The notes under the pieces are model-generated. The model did not search any database and was not told where the DNA came from. It saw only the letters and a list, made by a program, of their open reading frames with translations. From contig CANNQP010000006.1 of the NCBI GenBank assembly GCA_947507875.1, positions 62,001 through 126,000 on the forward strand: a stretch of DNA of 64,000 nucleotides. Reading direction: 5' to 3'. How positions within the stretch are numbered: the stretch's first letter is position 1; each line of letters opens with the position of its first letter. Below are positions 34,094-43,554 of this stretch, piece by piece. This DNA is from Verrucomicrobiaceae bacterium. GTDB taxonomy: Bacteria > Verrucomicrobiota > Verrucomicrobiia > Verrucomicrobiales > Verrucomicrobiaceae. The position numbers and the translations under genes are program-made.

Positions 34094-36942
34094 CATTTCA
34101 GGCTTCGAAGATAGGCCACGAGATCAAGAAGCTCAGCTTCCGGCAGCGTTTGATCCAGCCCCATGGGCATGAGGCTGGTCGTCAGTGTGGTATTACCGGT
34201 GATGCTCGGGTGCGGGATGCTTTTTTCCTGCCCCGTCATGTCCACGACGAGCAAACCCTCCGCCGTGTGGCTGCGGATCACCCCCACGGTCTGCTGCCCG
34301 TTCGCCGTTTCGATGATGTGGGCCTCGTAATCGCGAGCCAGGGTGTTGCTGGGAAAGAGGATGCTTTCCAGCAAATCACGCTCCGTACGGATGGCTCCGA
34401 TCTTCGACAGGTCAGGGCCGATGGCACGTCCCCAGTCGCCGATCTTGTGGCAAGCGATGCAGGTGCCCTTGCCTGCTGTGAAGTGGGCTTTACCCAAGGT
34501 AGCGTTGCCCATCGTGGCGGCCTTGTCCGCGAGCGTGCTCAGCTGGCGCTTTTTGGCCTCCATTGCCTCCGTGGCCTTTTGATAAGCGGGGTGAATGATG
34601 GTCTCGAAGATGTCCACCGGAAGATCGGCCAAGGCGGTGCGGTAGTGGCTTTCCTGCTGGCTAGCGAGGGCAGGATTTTTGGCGATCTCCGCAGCGATGC
34701 GGCGGGCCAGATCGGCGTCCTTGTGCTTTTTCAGCAAGGGCAGCAGTGTCTTCAGCTCCACCGGGCCGAGGCTGGCAAACAGGGGTGCAACTTCAGCAAT
34801 TTGCTCCTGAGACATCGGAGCAGCGGCGAGCATTCCGGCCGCTTGAATCTTCGCCGCCGCAGATGAGGCAGGATCAGCGATGACTCCCTTCACCATCGCC
34901 AAGGTCTCGCCCGTGAGCTTCATGCTGCGCACCGCATCCATGGCTTTCAGGCGAAGGGATAGCGGCTGCCGCGTATCTGCCGCCAACTTGAGCAAAGTCG
35001 GGTCAAAGTGCGGCGAGCGCAGCTTGTGGATGGCATCCAACACCAACGCTGTGGGAGCAGACACCAACTTTTGCTCCAGCGGTGCGAGCCAAGCTTCATT
35101 CACCACACCCGCGGTCTGCGCCGCCAACACGCGCAGAGCGATGGACTCCGTGGCAGGCTTGGACAGCAGGCTGGTGATCAACTGCTGCGTCAGCGGCTGG
35201 CTAAGCAAGGCGGCGCCATAGCCTTCCATCGCTTTTTGTCGCTCCGGGCTAAGCGATTTGGCTTCCAGCCACTTCATCAGCTGCGGGGTGATCCATTCGT
35301 CTGCATCCTGATGCGCCGTGACAAGGTTCAACGCTACAAGAGCAAGCGCGGTATCCTTTGCATCGAGATGCTTCGCGGCGACACCGAGACATAAATTCAT
35401 GCTAGAGGCATCGTCCGGCACAAAGCTGACCAGCATCCGCCGCAGCGCCTTGGGCTGAGTTTCCTTCTTCAGGTCCTCCAGGCTGACCATGCCTGTCTGC
35501 TGTGCCATTTGAATGACGGAATGCTCCAGTGCAGGATCCAACTCAGCGCGCAGCAATTGCTGGAGCGCCTTTGCTATCGCGGCATGATCGCTATCCGCCA
35601 CATCGGGCAAGTCTTGCGCCAGCCTCTCCAGCGCACGGCGCTGAAGCATCGCCGACTTGGATTTGAGATCCGCCACCAGGGCCTTCGTGGACTTGGGCTC
35701 GGCACGCGGCTCGGCGGCCAGCTTGCTGGGCTGTGCAGGTCGGATGCGGTAGATCGCGCCCAGGATGTCTGATTTCGCCATGAGACTGCTCGGGCAGCCG
35801 ATGCGGAACCAGCCGCCTGTGTCAAAGACCAGCAGCGAGCCATCGCGCGCATCCTCCATCACATCGCTGGGGTGAATGTCAGGGTCATGCAGCTTCAGGA
35901 ATTCATTCTCCACCGCTCGGTAGGTGCTGCCCTGCGGAGTCAGTTCCATGCGGACGAGACGACCGGTGTTGAAATGCGTGACCATGAACTGGAGAGCCTT
36001 GCCCCCAAACCCACGCCAAAAGCAGCTGCCACTGACGGCCACGTGGCCGAAGTTATGCATCACAGGCATCGTCTCCAGCGTGCGTGGCAGATGCTCGATG
36101 GCCTTCAGTTGGTCCGCGCGCTCATAAACACCGCCATAAAGCCAATGGATGAGTGTATCGCCACGCGGCTGCGAGTAGTAAAGGTTTTGCACGCCGATGA
36201 CATCCCCCGCAGGTGTGAAATCGACCTCCACGGGATTGTCACCACAGCCCAGAGAATGCCACTGCACCTCCTTGCCATCCGGCAAGCAGCTCCAGATACC
36301 ACAAGCCATGGATTCATCCACCAGAGTGCCATCCTTCTGCGTCACGCGGTGTCCCTTGCGTCCATGGCACCAGTACAGACGACCGTTGCTGGAGTTGAAA
36401 AAGGGACCATGAATGTCCGCTGCATTGCCCGTGTAATCGAAGCCCGTGACGATCTCCTCGCGCTGATCCGCGACACCATCATCGTCCGTGTCCGTGAGCT
36501 TCCAAAGCGAAGGTGGCGAGCCCACATAAAGGCTTCCTTTCAGCCAACACGCGCCCTGAGGAAAAGTCATCTTGTCCGCAAAGATCGTGCTCTTGTCGTA
36601 GATGCCATTGCCATCCGTGTCCTCGAGCATGAGCACGCGATTGGGCGGGCTCTTTTCAAGCTGAGCTTTGTTCCAATTCACGCCCACAGCATCGCCGACA
36701 AAGAGACGCCCACGGTCATCCAGGCAGCCCATGATGGGATGCGTGACCAGCGGCGCGGCAGCCGCGAGTTCCAAACTATAGCCATCGGGCAAATCGTGCC
36801 GAGGCAGCTTCTGCGCGATTTGAGCCATGACCACAACCGGCCGTTTCGCCGATTCAGGAATCTGCCATCCCGAGTCCGGTGGCAAATCGGCGGCGATGAC
36901 AGCCGCAGCGCAGCAGAAGGCAGGAAGAACAAAAACTTTCAT
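34093..36942 (-). CDS. PVC-type membrane-bound dehydrogenase with HEAT-like repeats and C-terminal cytochrome c domain
   Basis: A 949-residue exported protein. The start at 36942 gives a signal peptide (MKVFVLPAFCCAAAVIAA). Residues about 45-420 form a beta-propeller of the TIGR02604 type, with segments such as LEDTDGNGIYDKSTIFADKM and LTDTDDDGVADQREEIVTGF that resemble calcium loops. Residues about 430-790 are helical HEAT-like repeats. The C-terminal TIGR02603-like heme domain has CIACH near residue 825 and a closing MPMGLDQTLPEAELLDLVAY. It should oxidise a sugar or related compound and pass electrons to the heme. The frame stays open upstream for 311 codons, but that part is antisense to the cupin, DUF2007 and uvrB genes. 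Confidence 0.88.
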   Translation of the reverse strand: MKVFVLPAFCCAAAVIAADLPPDSGWQIPESAKRPVVVMAQIAQKLPRHDLPDGYSLELAAAAPLVTHPIMGCLDDRGRLFVGDAVGVNWNKAQLEKSPPNRVLMLEDTDGNGIYDKSTIFADKMTFPQGACWLKGSLYVGSPPSLWKLTDTDDDGVADQREEIVTGFDYTGNAADIHGPFFNSSNGRLYWCHGRKGHRVTQKDGTLVDESMACGIWSCLPDGKEVQWHSLGCGDNPVEVDFTPAGDVIGVQNLYYSQPRGDTLIHWLYGGVYERADQLKAIEHLPRTLETMPVMHNFGHVAVSGSCFWRGFGGKALQFMVTHFNTGRLVRMELTPQGSTYRAVENEFLKLHDPDIHPSDVMEDARDGSLLVFDTGGWFRIGCPSSLMAKSDILGAIYRIRPAQPSKLAAEPRAEPKSTKALVADLKSKSAMLQRRALERLAQDLPDVADSDHAAIAKALQQLLRAELDPALEHSVIQMAQQTGMVSLEDLKKETQPKALRRMLVSFVPDDASSMNLCLGVAAKHLDAKDTALALVALNLVTAHQDADEWITPQLMKWLEAKSLSPERQKAMEGYGAALLSQPLTQQLITSLLSKPATESIALRVLAAQTAGVVNEAWLAPLEQKLVSAPTALVLDAIHKLRSPHFDPTLLKLAADTRQPLSLRLKAMDAVRSMKLTGETLAMVKGVIADPASSAAAKIQAAGMLAAAPMSQEQIAEVAPLFASLGPVELKTLLPLLKKHKDADLARRIAAEIAKNPALASQQESHYRTALADLPVDIFETIIHPAYQKATEAMEAKKRQLSTLADKAATMGNATLGKAHFTAGKGTCIACHKIGDWGRAIGPDLSKIGAIRTERDLLESILFPSNTLARDYEAHIIETANGQQTVGVIRSHTAEGLLVVDMTGQEKSIPHPSITGNTTLTTSLMPMGLDQTLPEAELLDLVAYLRSLK

Positions 36943-37047
36943 GCGAGTAGCCTTCAATACCCACACTAAAGGCTGCTTATTGCACCTCGCTAGCACAGAG
37001 GTGTCAGGCATTGCGGAAAAGCCAGCACCCTTTAAACATCCTGCATC

Positions 37048-37395
37048 ATGCCCCAGCCACGCTACGCCATCGCCCAGCTCGATGAAATCCCACCCACTCC
37101 CTGCCCTTGTGGTCAGGCACGGCGCGCTTTCAAAGAACCCTGGAACACCCTCGCCACGGTTCATCTCACCGACATCCACGCGGACAGCAAGGCGCACTAC
37201 CACCAGAAGATGACGGAGATCTACATTGTGCTGGAAGGCGAAGGCCACCTCGAAGCAGATGGTGAAATCATTCCACTCAAGCCCATGACGAGCGTCATGA
37301 TCCGACCCGGCTGCGTGCATCGTGCCGTGGGCAAGCTGAAGATCATCAACATCCCCATGCCACCCTTTGATCCAGCCGATGAATTCGAAGTCTAA
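37048..37395 (+). CDS. Cupin-domain protein
   Basis: A 115-residue single-domain cupin. Metal-binding positions are in HYHQKMTEIYIVLEGEG (two His and a Glu) and PGCVHRAVG (last His). An unusual N-terminal CPCGQARR stretch precedes the barrel. Small cupins bind sugars or act as isomerases, dioxygenases or sensors; which applies here cannot be said. It is 6 nt upstream of the DUF2007 gene and divergent from the PVC dehydrogenase, sharing a 105-nt intergenic region. Confidence 0.82.
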   Translation: MPQPRYAIAQLDEIPPTPCPCGQARRAFKEPWNTLATVHLTDIHADSKAHYHQKMTEIYIVLEGEGHLEADGEIIPLKPMTSVMIRPGCVHRAVGKLKIINIPMPPFDPADEFEV

Positions 37396-37401
37396 CCTGT
37401 C

Positions 37402-37716
37402 ATGAAAGAACTCTACACCAGCATGGATTCCAGCCGCATCGGCTTCTACAAGTCGGTGCTCGATGAGGCAGGCATCGTCTGCTTCATCCAAAATGACGTA
37501 GGGGCACAAACGCTGAACGTCATCTCGCCACTCTTCCAGCCCACGCTGTGCATCGTCGATGACAGCCGGTATGACGAGGCCATTGAACTCTTGAAGCCGC
37601 ATCACTACCCGGAAACCACCAGTGAAACCGCCGAGTGGATCTGCACGAAGTGTGGTGAGGAAAATCCAGCGGGATTTGAAGTATGCTGGAGCTGTGAAGC
37701 GGAAAAAACGGCCTGA
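37402..37716 (+). CDS. DUF2007 protein with C-terminal zinc ribbon
   Basis: A 104-residue protein. Residues 1-75 match the DUF2007 (putative signal-transducing) pattern: KELYTSMDSSRIGFYKSVLD, GIVCFIQND, LCIVDDSRYDEAIELL. The end holds a RanBP2-type four-Cys zinc ribbon, WICTKCGEENPAGFEVCWSC. DUF2007 resembles PII-like small folds; function is unknown. It lies between a cupin gene (6 nt) and uvrB (57 nt) on the same strand. Confidence 0.82.
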   Translation: MKELYTSMDSSRIGFYKSVLDEAGIVCFIQNDVGAQTLNVISPLFQPTLCIVDDSRYDEAIELLKPHHYPETTSETAEWICTKCGEENPAGFEVCWSCEAEKTA

Positions 37717-37773
37717 GTCTTGGCTTTCACGTGGCTTCGCCCAGCGAACCAGCGTAGCCCCATCGGTTTTCTC

Positions 37774-39984
37774 ATGTCTCCTTTCCGCCTCAATCCTGAA
37801 TTTCATCCGCGTGGCGACCAGTCGCAGGCCATCGCCAAGCTGGTGAAATCGGTGCGCGCCGGAAACCGGCACCAAACGCTGCTCGGAGTCACGGGTTCAG
37901 GAAAAACCTTCACCATGGCGAACATCATCGCGGAAGTCGGTAAACCCGCGCTGATTTTTAGCCACAACAAGACCCTAGCGGCTCAGCTTTACTCCGAGTT
38001 CAAAAACTTCTTCCCCGAAAACGCGGTAGAGTACTTCGTGAGCTACTTCGACTACTACCAGCCCGAAGCCTACATCCCGCGCACGGACACCTACATCGAG
38101 AAGGACTCGAACGTGAACGATGAGATCGAGCGACTGCGCCTGTCCAGCATGGGCGCGCTGCTAACACGGCCAGACACGATTGTCGTCGCCTCCGTGAGCT
38201 GCATCTACGGTTTGGGCTCACCTGAAGATTACGAAGGCATGATGGTGCCGCTGCATATCGGGCAGGAAATGACCCGCGAGGCGCTGCTGACTTCGCTGGT
38301 GAACATGCTTTATGAGCGCAACGACATCCAACTCAAGCGTGGTGCCTTCCGTGCACGCGGCGATGTGGTGGAAGTCGTGCCTGCCTACCTCGACAGCGAG
38401 GCGATCCGCATCGAGTTCTTCGGCGATGAAATCGACCGCATCAGCGCCGTGGACGTGCTGACTGGCACGGTGACGCTGAAGCTGCCCAGCTACACCATCT
38501 TTCCCGCCAAACAGTTCGTCACGCCAGGCGACAAGATGAAGAAGGCCATCGTGCATATCCGAGAGGAGATGACCGAACGCGTGGCCTGGTTTGAAAAGGA
38601 AGGCAAGCTGCTCGAAGCCCAGCGCCTGCGCATGAGGACGGAGCACGACATCGAGATGATGCAGGAGATGGGCTTCTGCCAAGGCATCGAAAACTACAGC
38701 CGCCATCTCACGGGTCGCCAGCCGGGAGCCACGCCAGGCACACTGCTGGATTTCTTCCGCGAGCCGCCCCTCGTTTTCATCGACGAAAGCCACGCCACCA
38801 TCCCGCAGATCGGCGGCATGTATGAGGGCGACCGCTCGCGGAAAACGGTGCTCGTGGAGCACGGTTTCCGGCTTCCCAGCGCGCTCGACAACCGTCCGCT
38901 GAAGTTTCCGGAGTTCATGGATAAGGTCGGGCAGATGGTTTATGTCAGCGCCACGCCAGCGCGCTTTGAGATCGAAAATAGCATCGTCGGCAACACGACT
39001 TACATCCCCCATCAGCGCGAACGCATTGGCCAGGAAGAGACCGCACCTGCCGCTTTGCCAGGGCTGAGCGTGCGCACCAGCGGCAGCGCACAACCGGTGG
39101 AAAAGTTTGATGTCAGCACGAAAGGTCGGCACCTCGTGGTCGAGCAGATCATCCGCCCCACAGGCCTGCTTGATCCGATCATCACCGTGAAACCCCTGAA
39201 GGGTCAGATTGATGAAACCATCGAGCTCTGCCGCCAACGAATCGAGAAAGACGAGCGGGTGCTGGTCACTACCCTAACCAAACGCACCGCTGAAGATCTC
39301 ACCGACTACCTGCGCAACCTCGACATGAAGGTGCGCTACCTGCACAGCGACATCGACGCCATCGAGCGTGTCGAGATCCTGCGCAGCCTGCGCAAAGGCG
39401 ACTGCGATGTACTGGTGGGCATCAATCTGCTGCGAGAAGGCTTGGATCTTCCCGAGGTCAGCCTCGTCTGCATCCTGGATGCTGACAAAGAGGGCTTCCT
39501 GCGCAGCGAAACCTCTCTCATTCAAACCGCAGGCCGTGCCGCACGCCACGTCGCCGGAGAGGTCGTTCTTTTTGCCGACATTGAGACGAAAAGCATCCGG
39601 ACCTTGCTGAGCATCAGCCAACATCGCCGCGAGGTGCAGGAAGCCTACAATGAAAAGCATGGCATCACGCCACAAACCGTGCGCCGTGCAGTTCAAGAAA
39701 GCCTACAGATCCTGGGCAAGGCCAAAGAAGTCGAGGAGAGCGTGCTCCGCGAAGGCGGCAAAGGCATGGGCGATATGGTCATCACCGATGTCATCCGCGA
39801 ACTGGAAGGGGAAATGGCTGAAGCCGCCACCAAGCTGGAATTCGAGCGCGCGGCCTTGCTGCGTGACCAGATCCGTGAGTTGAAGAAACAAGCAGGCCTC
39901 AATCCTGATGATGGCGGTGCGCTGCCCAAGCCCAAAGGGGCGTCTTATCCCAAACCCAAGCGTGGTGGCAAACGCCGAAGCTGA
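37774..39984 (+). CDS. uvrB: UvrABC system protein B (excinuclease subunit)
   Basis: A 736-residue helicase-like damage-recognition subunit of nucleotide excision repair. Motifs: Walker A LLGVTGSGKTFTMAN, the beta-hairpin region YFDYYQPEAYIPRTDTYIEK, FIDESHATIPQIGGMY, MVYVSATPA, LVGINLLREGLDLPEVSLV, and QTAGRAARH. The C-terminal UVR domain for UvrC contact is present (LEGEMAEAATKLEFERAALL). The ATG at 37774 begins MSPFRLNPEF as expected for the family. Its stop codon directly touches that of the convergent dehydrogenase gene, with no space for a terminator. uvrA and uvrC are not in view. Confidence 0.97.
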   Translation: MSPFRLNPEFHPRGDQSQAIAKLVKSVRAGNRHQTLLGVTGSGKTFTMANIIAEVGKPALIFSHNKTLAAQLYSEFKNFFPENAVEYFVSYFDYYQPEAYIPRTDTYIEKDSNVNDEIERLRLSSMGALLTRPDTIVVASVSCIYGLGSPEDYEGMMVPLHIGQEMTREALLTSLVNMLYERNDIQLKRGAFRARGDVVEVVPAYLDSEAIRIEFFGDEIDRISAVDVLTGTVTLKLPSYTIFPAKQFVTPGDKMKKAIVHIREEMTERVAWFEKEGKLLEAQRLRMRTEHDIEMMQEMGFCQGIENYSRHLTGRQPGATPGTLLDFFREPPLVFIDESHATIPQIGGMYEGDRSRKTVLVEHGFRLPSALDNRPLKFPEFMDKVGQMVYVSATPARFEIENSIVGNTTYIPHQRERIGQEETAPAALPGLSVRTSGSAQPVEKFDVSTKGRHLVVEQIIRPTGLLDPIITVKPLKGQIDETIELCRQRIEKDERVLVTTLTKRTAEDLTDYLRNLDMKVRYLHSDIDAIERVEILRSLRKGDCDVLVGINLLREGLDLPEVSLVCILDADKEGFLRSETSLIQTAGRAARHVAGEVVLFADIETKSIRTLLSISQHRREVQEAYNEKHGITPQTVRRAVQESLQILGKAKEVEESVLREGGKGMGDMVITDVIRELEGEMAEAATKLEFERAALLRDQIRELKKQAGLNPDDGGALPKPKGASYPKPKRGGKRRS

Positions 39985-41457
39985 TCAGGGCAACTTGTTC
40001 AGCGTGTAGGCGCAAAGGCGATGCCACAGGGGCAAGCCTTCGCTCGACTTGAGTTCAGGCAGCTCAAACTCGTGCACATAACCAGCACGAAGGTTTGCTA
40101 CCTGAACCGTCAAGCTACGACCATCCGCAGCTAGATTCCAATCGCTCAGCTTCAGAGGCTGCGAATCCACCTCCGGACTACCATACTTCGCGGTGTGCAG
40201 GTAGGTGTAGCTTTGGGCCTGGGTTTGTGACCAATCGGCCCGCTGAATCGGATGGGTGAAGGTGAAGCGAAATCCGCCGGAGATAGCCTCCAGCTTTTGG
40301 ATTTCGAGCGGCACTCGCCCCGTCGGCACGAGCCGCTGCAGCCCGTAAGACTTGCTGCCGTAGCTATTCCAGCCGCGATTGCTCTGACCGACGAGCATGG
40401 AGCCATCGGCAAGAAAATTCAGCGTCAGCACGGCACTCTGCAAACCATTCACGAAGGGGAAACAAGCGCCTTGATACTCACCGCCGACTTTTTCCAAGAA
40501 GACACGGTTCACGCCGCTGAGCACAAACTCGCCAATGAACATCTGCTTTTCAAACGGACCAAATTTGCCGCCCGTCTGATCGCAGCGCAGGCCTGTGGTG
40601 CTTTGGCCAAACTTCACGTAGGGCAGCCAGACCGCCGGCAGGCAAAAGCCAGGCACCTGTGACACAGCCTCGGCCACCGTGATGCCATCGAGCACCTTGG
40701 CAGGTGGTTTCACTGGAGAATCGGGACGTTTCATGTCTGTGATGGAGTCCGCATGACCAAAGTAGGCTCCACGCCGGATGTGCATGATCGGACTCGTCGG
40801 CACCCAGTTGCCCTGCTGGTCGGTGCCAAACAGATCACCTTCAGCATTGGAACCGATGCCGCAGGGACTGCGAAAGCCAGCCGCAAAGCCCGTGGCCTTT
40901 GTGCTCCCCTTGGGCGTAATCACACTCCAACCACGCCACAGGGGATGCTTGGCCTGATCTCCAGCTCCAGCCCATGCTTTGCCCATGGAGCAATTCAGCG
41001 TGTTGTACATGTTGCCTTCACGATCAAACACCGGCCCATAGGCATACTCATGATAAGCGCCTGAGACGCCCCAGCCTTTGCTAGCCGTCAGATACTCATC
41101 AGCTACCCCATCGCCGTTCGTGTCGCGCAGCCGCGTGACTTCACTGCGCTGGGTCACGTAAACCTCACCCTCATGCACTGCAAGGCCCAGGATTTCATGC
41201 ATTCCACTGGCGAAACGTTGGTAGCCCAGCGCTTGGATCGTTGGAGGTTCTGCCGTTGGATTTTGGATGATCCACACCTCGCCTTTGCGCAGAGCGACCG
41301 CGAGTCTTCCATCAGGCAACTGATCCATGCCGCTGGCTTCAAAATTCACATCCGCCGGAGTTTCGAGCGTCACGGTCCGGTAGTAGTCCGCCTGATCTTG
41401 AGCACAAAGCAGAGAGCTGAGCGCCAAGAGACCGATGCTGAGAACTGACCTTACCAT
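39985..41457 (-). CDS. Exported glucose/sorbosone dehydrogenase-like beta-propeller protein
   Basis: A 490-residue protein with a signal peptide (VLSIGLLALSSLLCA). The beta-propeller has characteristic segments: GMDQLPDGRLAVALRKGEVW, LRDTNGDGVADEYLTASKGW (Ca-like loop), GFAAGFRSPCGIGSNAEGD and FGTDQQGNWVP. Similar proteins oxidise sugars, often with PQQ, and hand electrons to cytochromes. The last 110 residues form a separate beta domain. The start overlaps the stop of the five-heme cytochrome gene by 7 nt (ATGGTAA), so the two are coupled and probably work as electron donor and acceptor. Confidence 0.85.
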   Translation of the reverse strand: MVRSVLSIGLLALSSLLCAQDQADYYRTVTLETPADVNFEASGMDQLPDGRLAVALRKGEVWIIQNPTAEPPTIQALGYQRFASGMHEILGLAVHEGEVYVTQRSEVTRLRDTNGDGVADEYLTASKGWGVSGAYHEYAYGPVFDREGNMYNTLNCSMGKAWAGAGDQAKHPLWRGWSVITPKGSTKATGFAAGFRSPCGIGSNAEGDLFGTDQQGNWVPTSPIMHIRRGAYFGHADSITDMKRPDSPVKPPAKVLDGITVAEAVSQVPGFCLPAVWLPYVKFGQSTTGLRCDQTGGKFGPFEKQMFIGEFVLSGVNRVFLEKVGGEYQGACFPFVNGLQSAVLTLNFLADGSMLVGQSNRGWNSYGSKSYGLQRLVPTGRVPLEIQKLEAISGGFRFTFTHPIQRADWSQTQAQSYTYLHTAKYGSPEVDSQPLKLSDWNLAADGRSLTVQVANLRAGYVHEFELPELKSSEGLPLWHRLCAYTLNKLP

Positions 41458-43550
41458 GAGATGACCTCCTTTGTCGTCATGCCGTTGATCTTGAGGATGC
41501 GCTCCAGGCCGCCATTAGCAGGCCGCAAGGTGTCTTCCACCCTCTGGCCGTCCATGGAGTAAATGAAAGTAGGCACGCCATCTTGATCCAGTCGGTAGCC
41601 TTGATATTCGCGCTCTCCGGTCGCGGCTGGCAGTTCCTTCACATCGGTGCCGAGTGGCTTGATGGGCAGCATCTCACGACTTTGCCAGTTGCTCATCGCA
41701 TCGAGGAATTTGCCCTTCCAGACCAGAGCCCAGCGAACCTGGGATGAATCAAACGCCGCATTGATTCCTTCAGGGAAACCCACGCCAATCGCATGACTGC
41801 CTGCCCCTTCGATGAAGCTACGGAAAAGGATGGGACGACCCAGTGATGCAGGCTTCAGCTCAAAGTCTTCGGTTGAAATGAGGCCATCGGGCAGGGGCTG
41901 ACCTTCGAGTTCCTTCAGATAGGTCCAAATGGATTCGATGTCTTTCTCCGCTGTCTTTCTTCCCATGAACATCGGCGGCATCATGGTGCCAGGTTGAGTG
42001 GCTTGCGGATTGAGCAACAGCTCTTTGAAATACTCTGGCTGCAAACGCTCCACCGTTTGCGTCAGACGCACGACAGGCGGGCCTAACGATTTGCGTTCCT
42101 TCAAGCCATGACAGCCCACGCAAGCGAGGCCCGTGGTGCCCAGCAGCTTGCGCCCCAGCTCAGCGCGGTGGTGCTTTTCCAACCCACTGACATTGATCTG
42201 CACAGGCGTTTTGCGCCGATCCGCTTCGACAAGGAGCGGGATCAATCCTTCAGTCTGTGCCTTGCCGAAATTCGGCATTCGCGTGTTCATGTAGGGCCTC
42301 ACGCTGCCGCCTTCGCCAAAGAGAATTTTTTCAAGCCATGCACGAGTGAGCTTGCGTCCCGTGTGATCCAGATTCGGCGGCAGGTGCGCCAACTCACCCA
42401 GGGATTCGGCACTGCCGTCATTGCTGGTGAAATACTGCGCACGAGGATCCTCGGGGCCGCCTTTGCCTTCACGATCATGACAGGCGTAGCAATTTAGTCG
42501 TGTCATCTGCCAGTCCATCTTCTGCGCAGGCGTCAGCAGAGGCGCTTCCCCTTGTTGAATGGCCGTTAGAGCCAATTGAAGGGCACGCTTTTGAAGTTCA
42601 TTCAGGTCGTAACGTGGGATGCCTGTTTTTTGAAGTGGGGAAAGACAGCCCTGATCTTTTTTGAGAACCATGAGGCTGGGCGCAGTCGTCTTTGCATTCG
42701 GCTCCAGACCACCGTGGCAGTTCGCGCAGTTCATCTCCGCAAAGAGTGCTTTGCCTTTCTCCATGCCTTGAGGCGGAAGTTTCAGCGCTGCACGCTCCAC
42801 CGCCTTTTCGGGCTGCCGACCCACGTGCAAGTAGGCCGCGATGTCCGCCGCTTCTTGATCCGTCAGCCTCAAGTCCGGCATTCGGCCTGAGGGGCGAAAA
42901 TGCAGGGGATTCTTCAGAAAGTAGGCCAGCGAATCCACATCATAGACGTCTGCCAAAGCGACAGGCACGGAGGCATTGCCGGGTTTCTCCACCTCCATGT
43001 CCACAGGCACTTTCTCAGGCCGAAAATCCGTGCCTGGCTCATGACAAGCCACGCAGCCGACTTGGTGATACAGTTGCTTGCCATGCGCACCATCGCCCAC
43101 AGGCATCTTGGGTGGCGCCTCTTTGAGTGAGCTGAGGTATTCGACGATGGCTTCAACCTTTGCAGCATCGCCTTCCTCACCGACAAAGAGGCCAGGCATC
43201 TGCGTGCCTTTTTTTCGATACTGGGGACTGCGCACGAATAGCCACAGTTGATCGGCATCGAGCCGCGAACCGACCCCTTTCAAGTTGGGGCCCGGCTTCG
43301 GCGAAAGCCGCTCCTGCCATGCTTTCGGCGCAGCATGACAGGCAGTGCAGTTCAACTCCGCGAGCAACAAATAACCGCCTTCGATCACATGCTCGTCGGG
43401 ATCTTCCGGCAGGTTGAACTGATCAAAGGTGAAGACGTAAGGGTGATTGATCGGCTCAGCCTGAAGCGGGTGGGCCTGGAGGGCAGATGGATTCAACAGA
43501 CTGATCAGTCCGATCCATCCGAGGAAATGCGCATGAAGAGCGAAGCGCAT
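41451..43550 (-). CDS. Exported five-heme c-type cytochrome
   Basis: A 699-residue protein. The start at 43550 gives a signal peptide (MRFALHAHFLGWIGLISLLN). Five CXXCH motifs are visible: CTACH (68), CVACH (166), CANCH (275), CYACH (354) and CVGCH (477). Each is followed by Met ligands in MPG, MPD, MPNF or MMPPMF segments. The last 150 residues form a non-heme beta domain. It should carry electrons from the coupled sugar dehydrogenase toward the respiratory chain. It starts 4 nt after the DJ-1/PfpI gene stop, inside a four-gene operon. Confidence 0.87.
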   Translation of the reverse strand: MRFALHAHFLGWIGLISLLNPSALQAHPLQAEPINHPYVFTFDQFNLPEDPDEHVIEGGYLLLAELNCTACHAAPKAWQERLSPKPGPNLKGVGSRLDADQLWLFVRSPQYRKKGTQMPGLFVGEEGDAAKVEAIVEYLSSLKEAPPKMPVGDGAHGKQLYHQVGCVACHEPGTDFRPEKVPVDMEVEKPGNASVPVALADVYDVDSLAYFLKNPLHFRPSGRMPDLRLTDQEAADIAAYLHVGRQPEKAVERAALKLPPQGMEKGKALFAEMNCANCHGGLEPNAKTTAPSLMVLKKDQGCLSPLQKTGIPRYDLNELQKRALQLALTAIQQGEAPLLTPAQKMDWQMTRLNCYACHDREGKGGPEDPRAQYFTSNDGSAESLGELAHLPPNLDHTGRKLTRAWLEKILFGEGGSVRPYMNTRMPNFGKAQTEGLIPLLVEADRRKTPVQINVSGLEKHHRAELGRKLLGTTGLACVGCHGLKERKSLGPPVVRLTQTVERLQPEYFKELLLNPQATQPGTMMPPMFMGRKTAEKDIESIWTYLKELEGQPLPDGLISTEDFELKPASLGRPILFRSFIEGAGSHAIGVGFPEGINAAFDSSQVRWALVWKGKFLDAMSNWQSREMLPIKPLGTDVKELPAATGEREYQGYRLDQDGVPTFIYSMDGQRVEDTLRPANGGLERILKINGMTTKEVISW

Positions 43551-43554
43551 GGCG

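Noticed and set aside
35872..36969. 365-codon plus-strand open frame
   Set aside because: Antisense to the PVC dehydrogenase propeller region; no domain.
36943..37875. Upstream extension of the PVC dehydrogenase frame by 311 codons
   Set aside because: It is antisense to the cupin, DUF2007 and uvrB genes, and the signal peptide begins exactly at 36942.
38218..39237. 339-codon minus-strand open frame inside uvrB
   Set aside because: Fully antisense to a conserved housekeeping gene; no recognisable domain and biased composition from codon shadowing.
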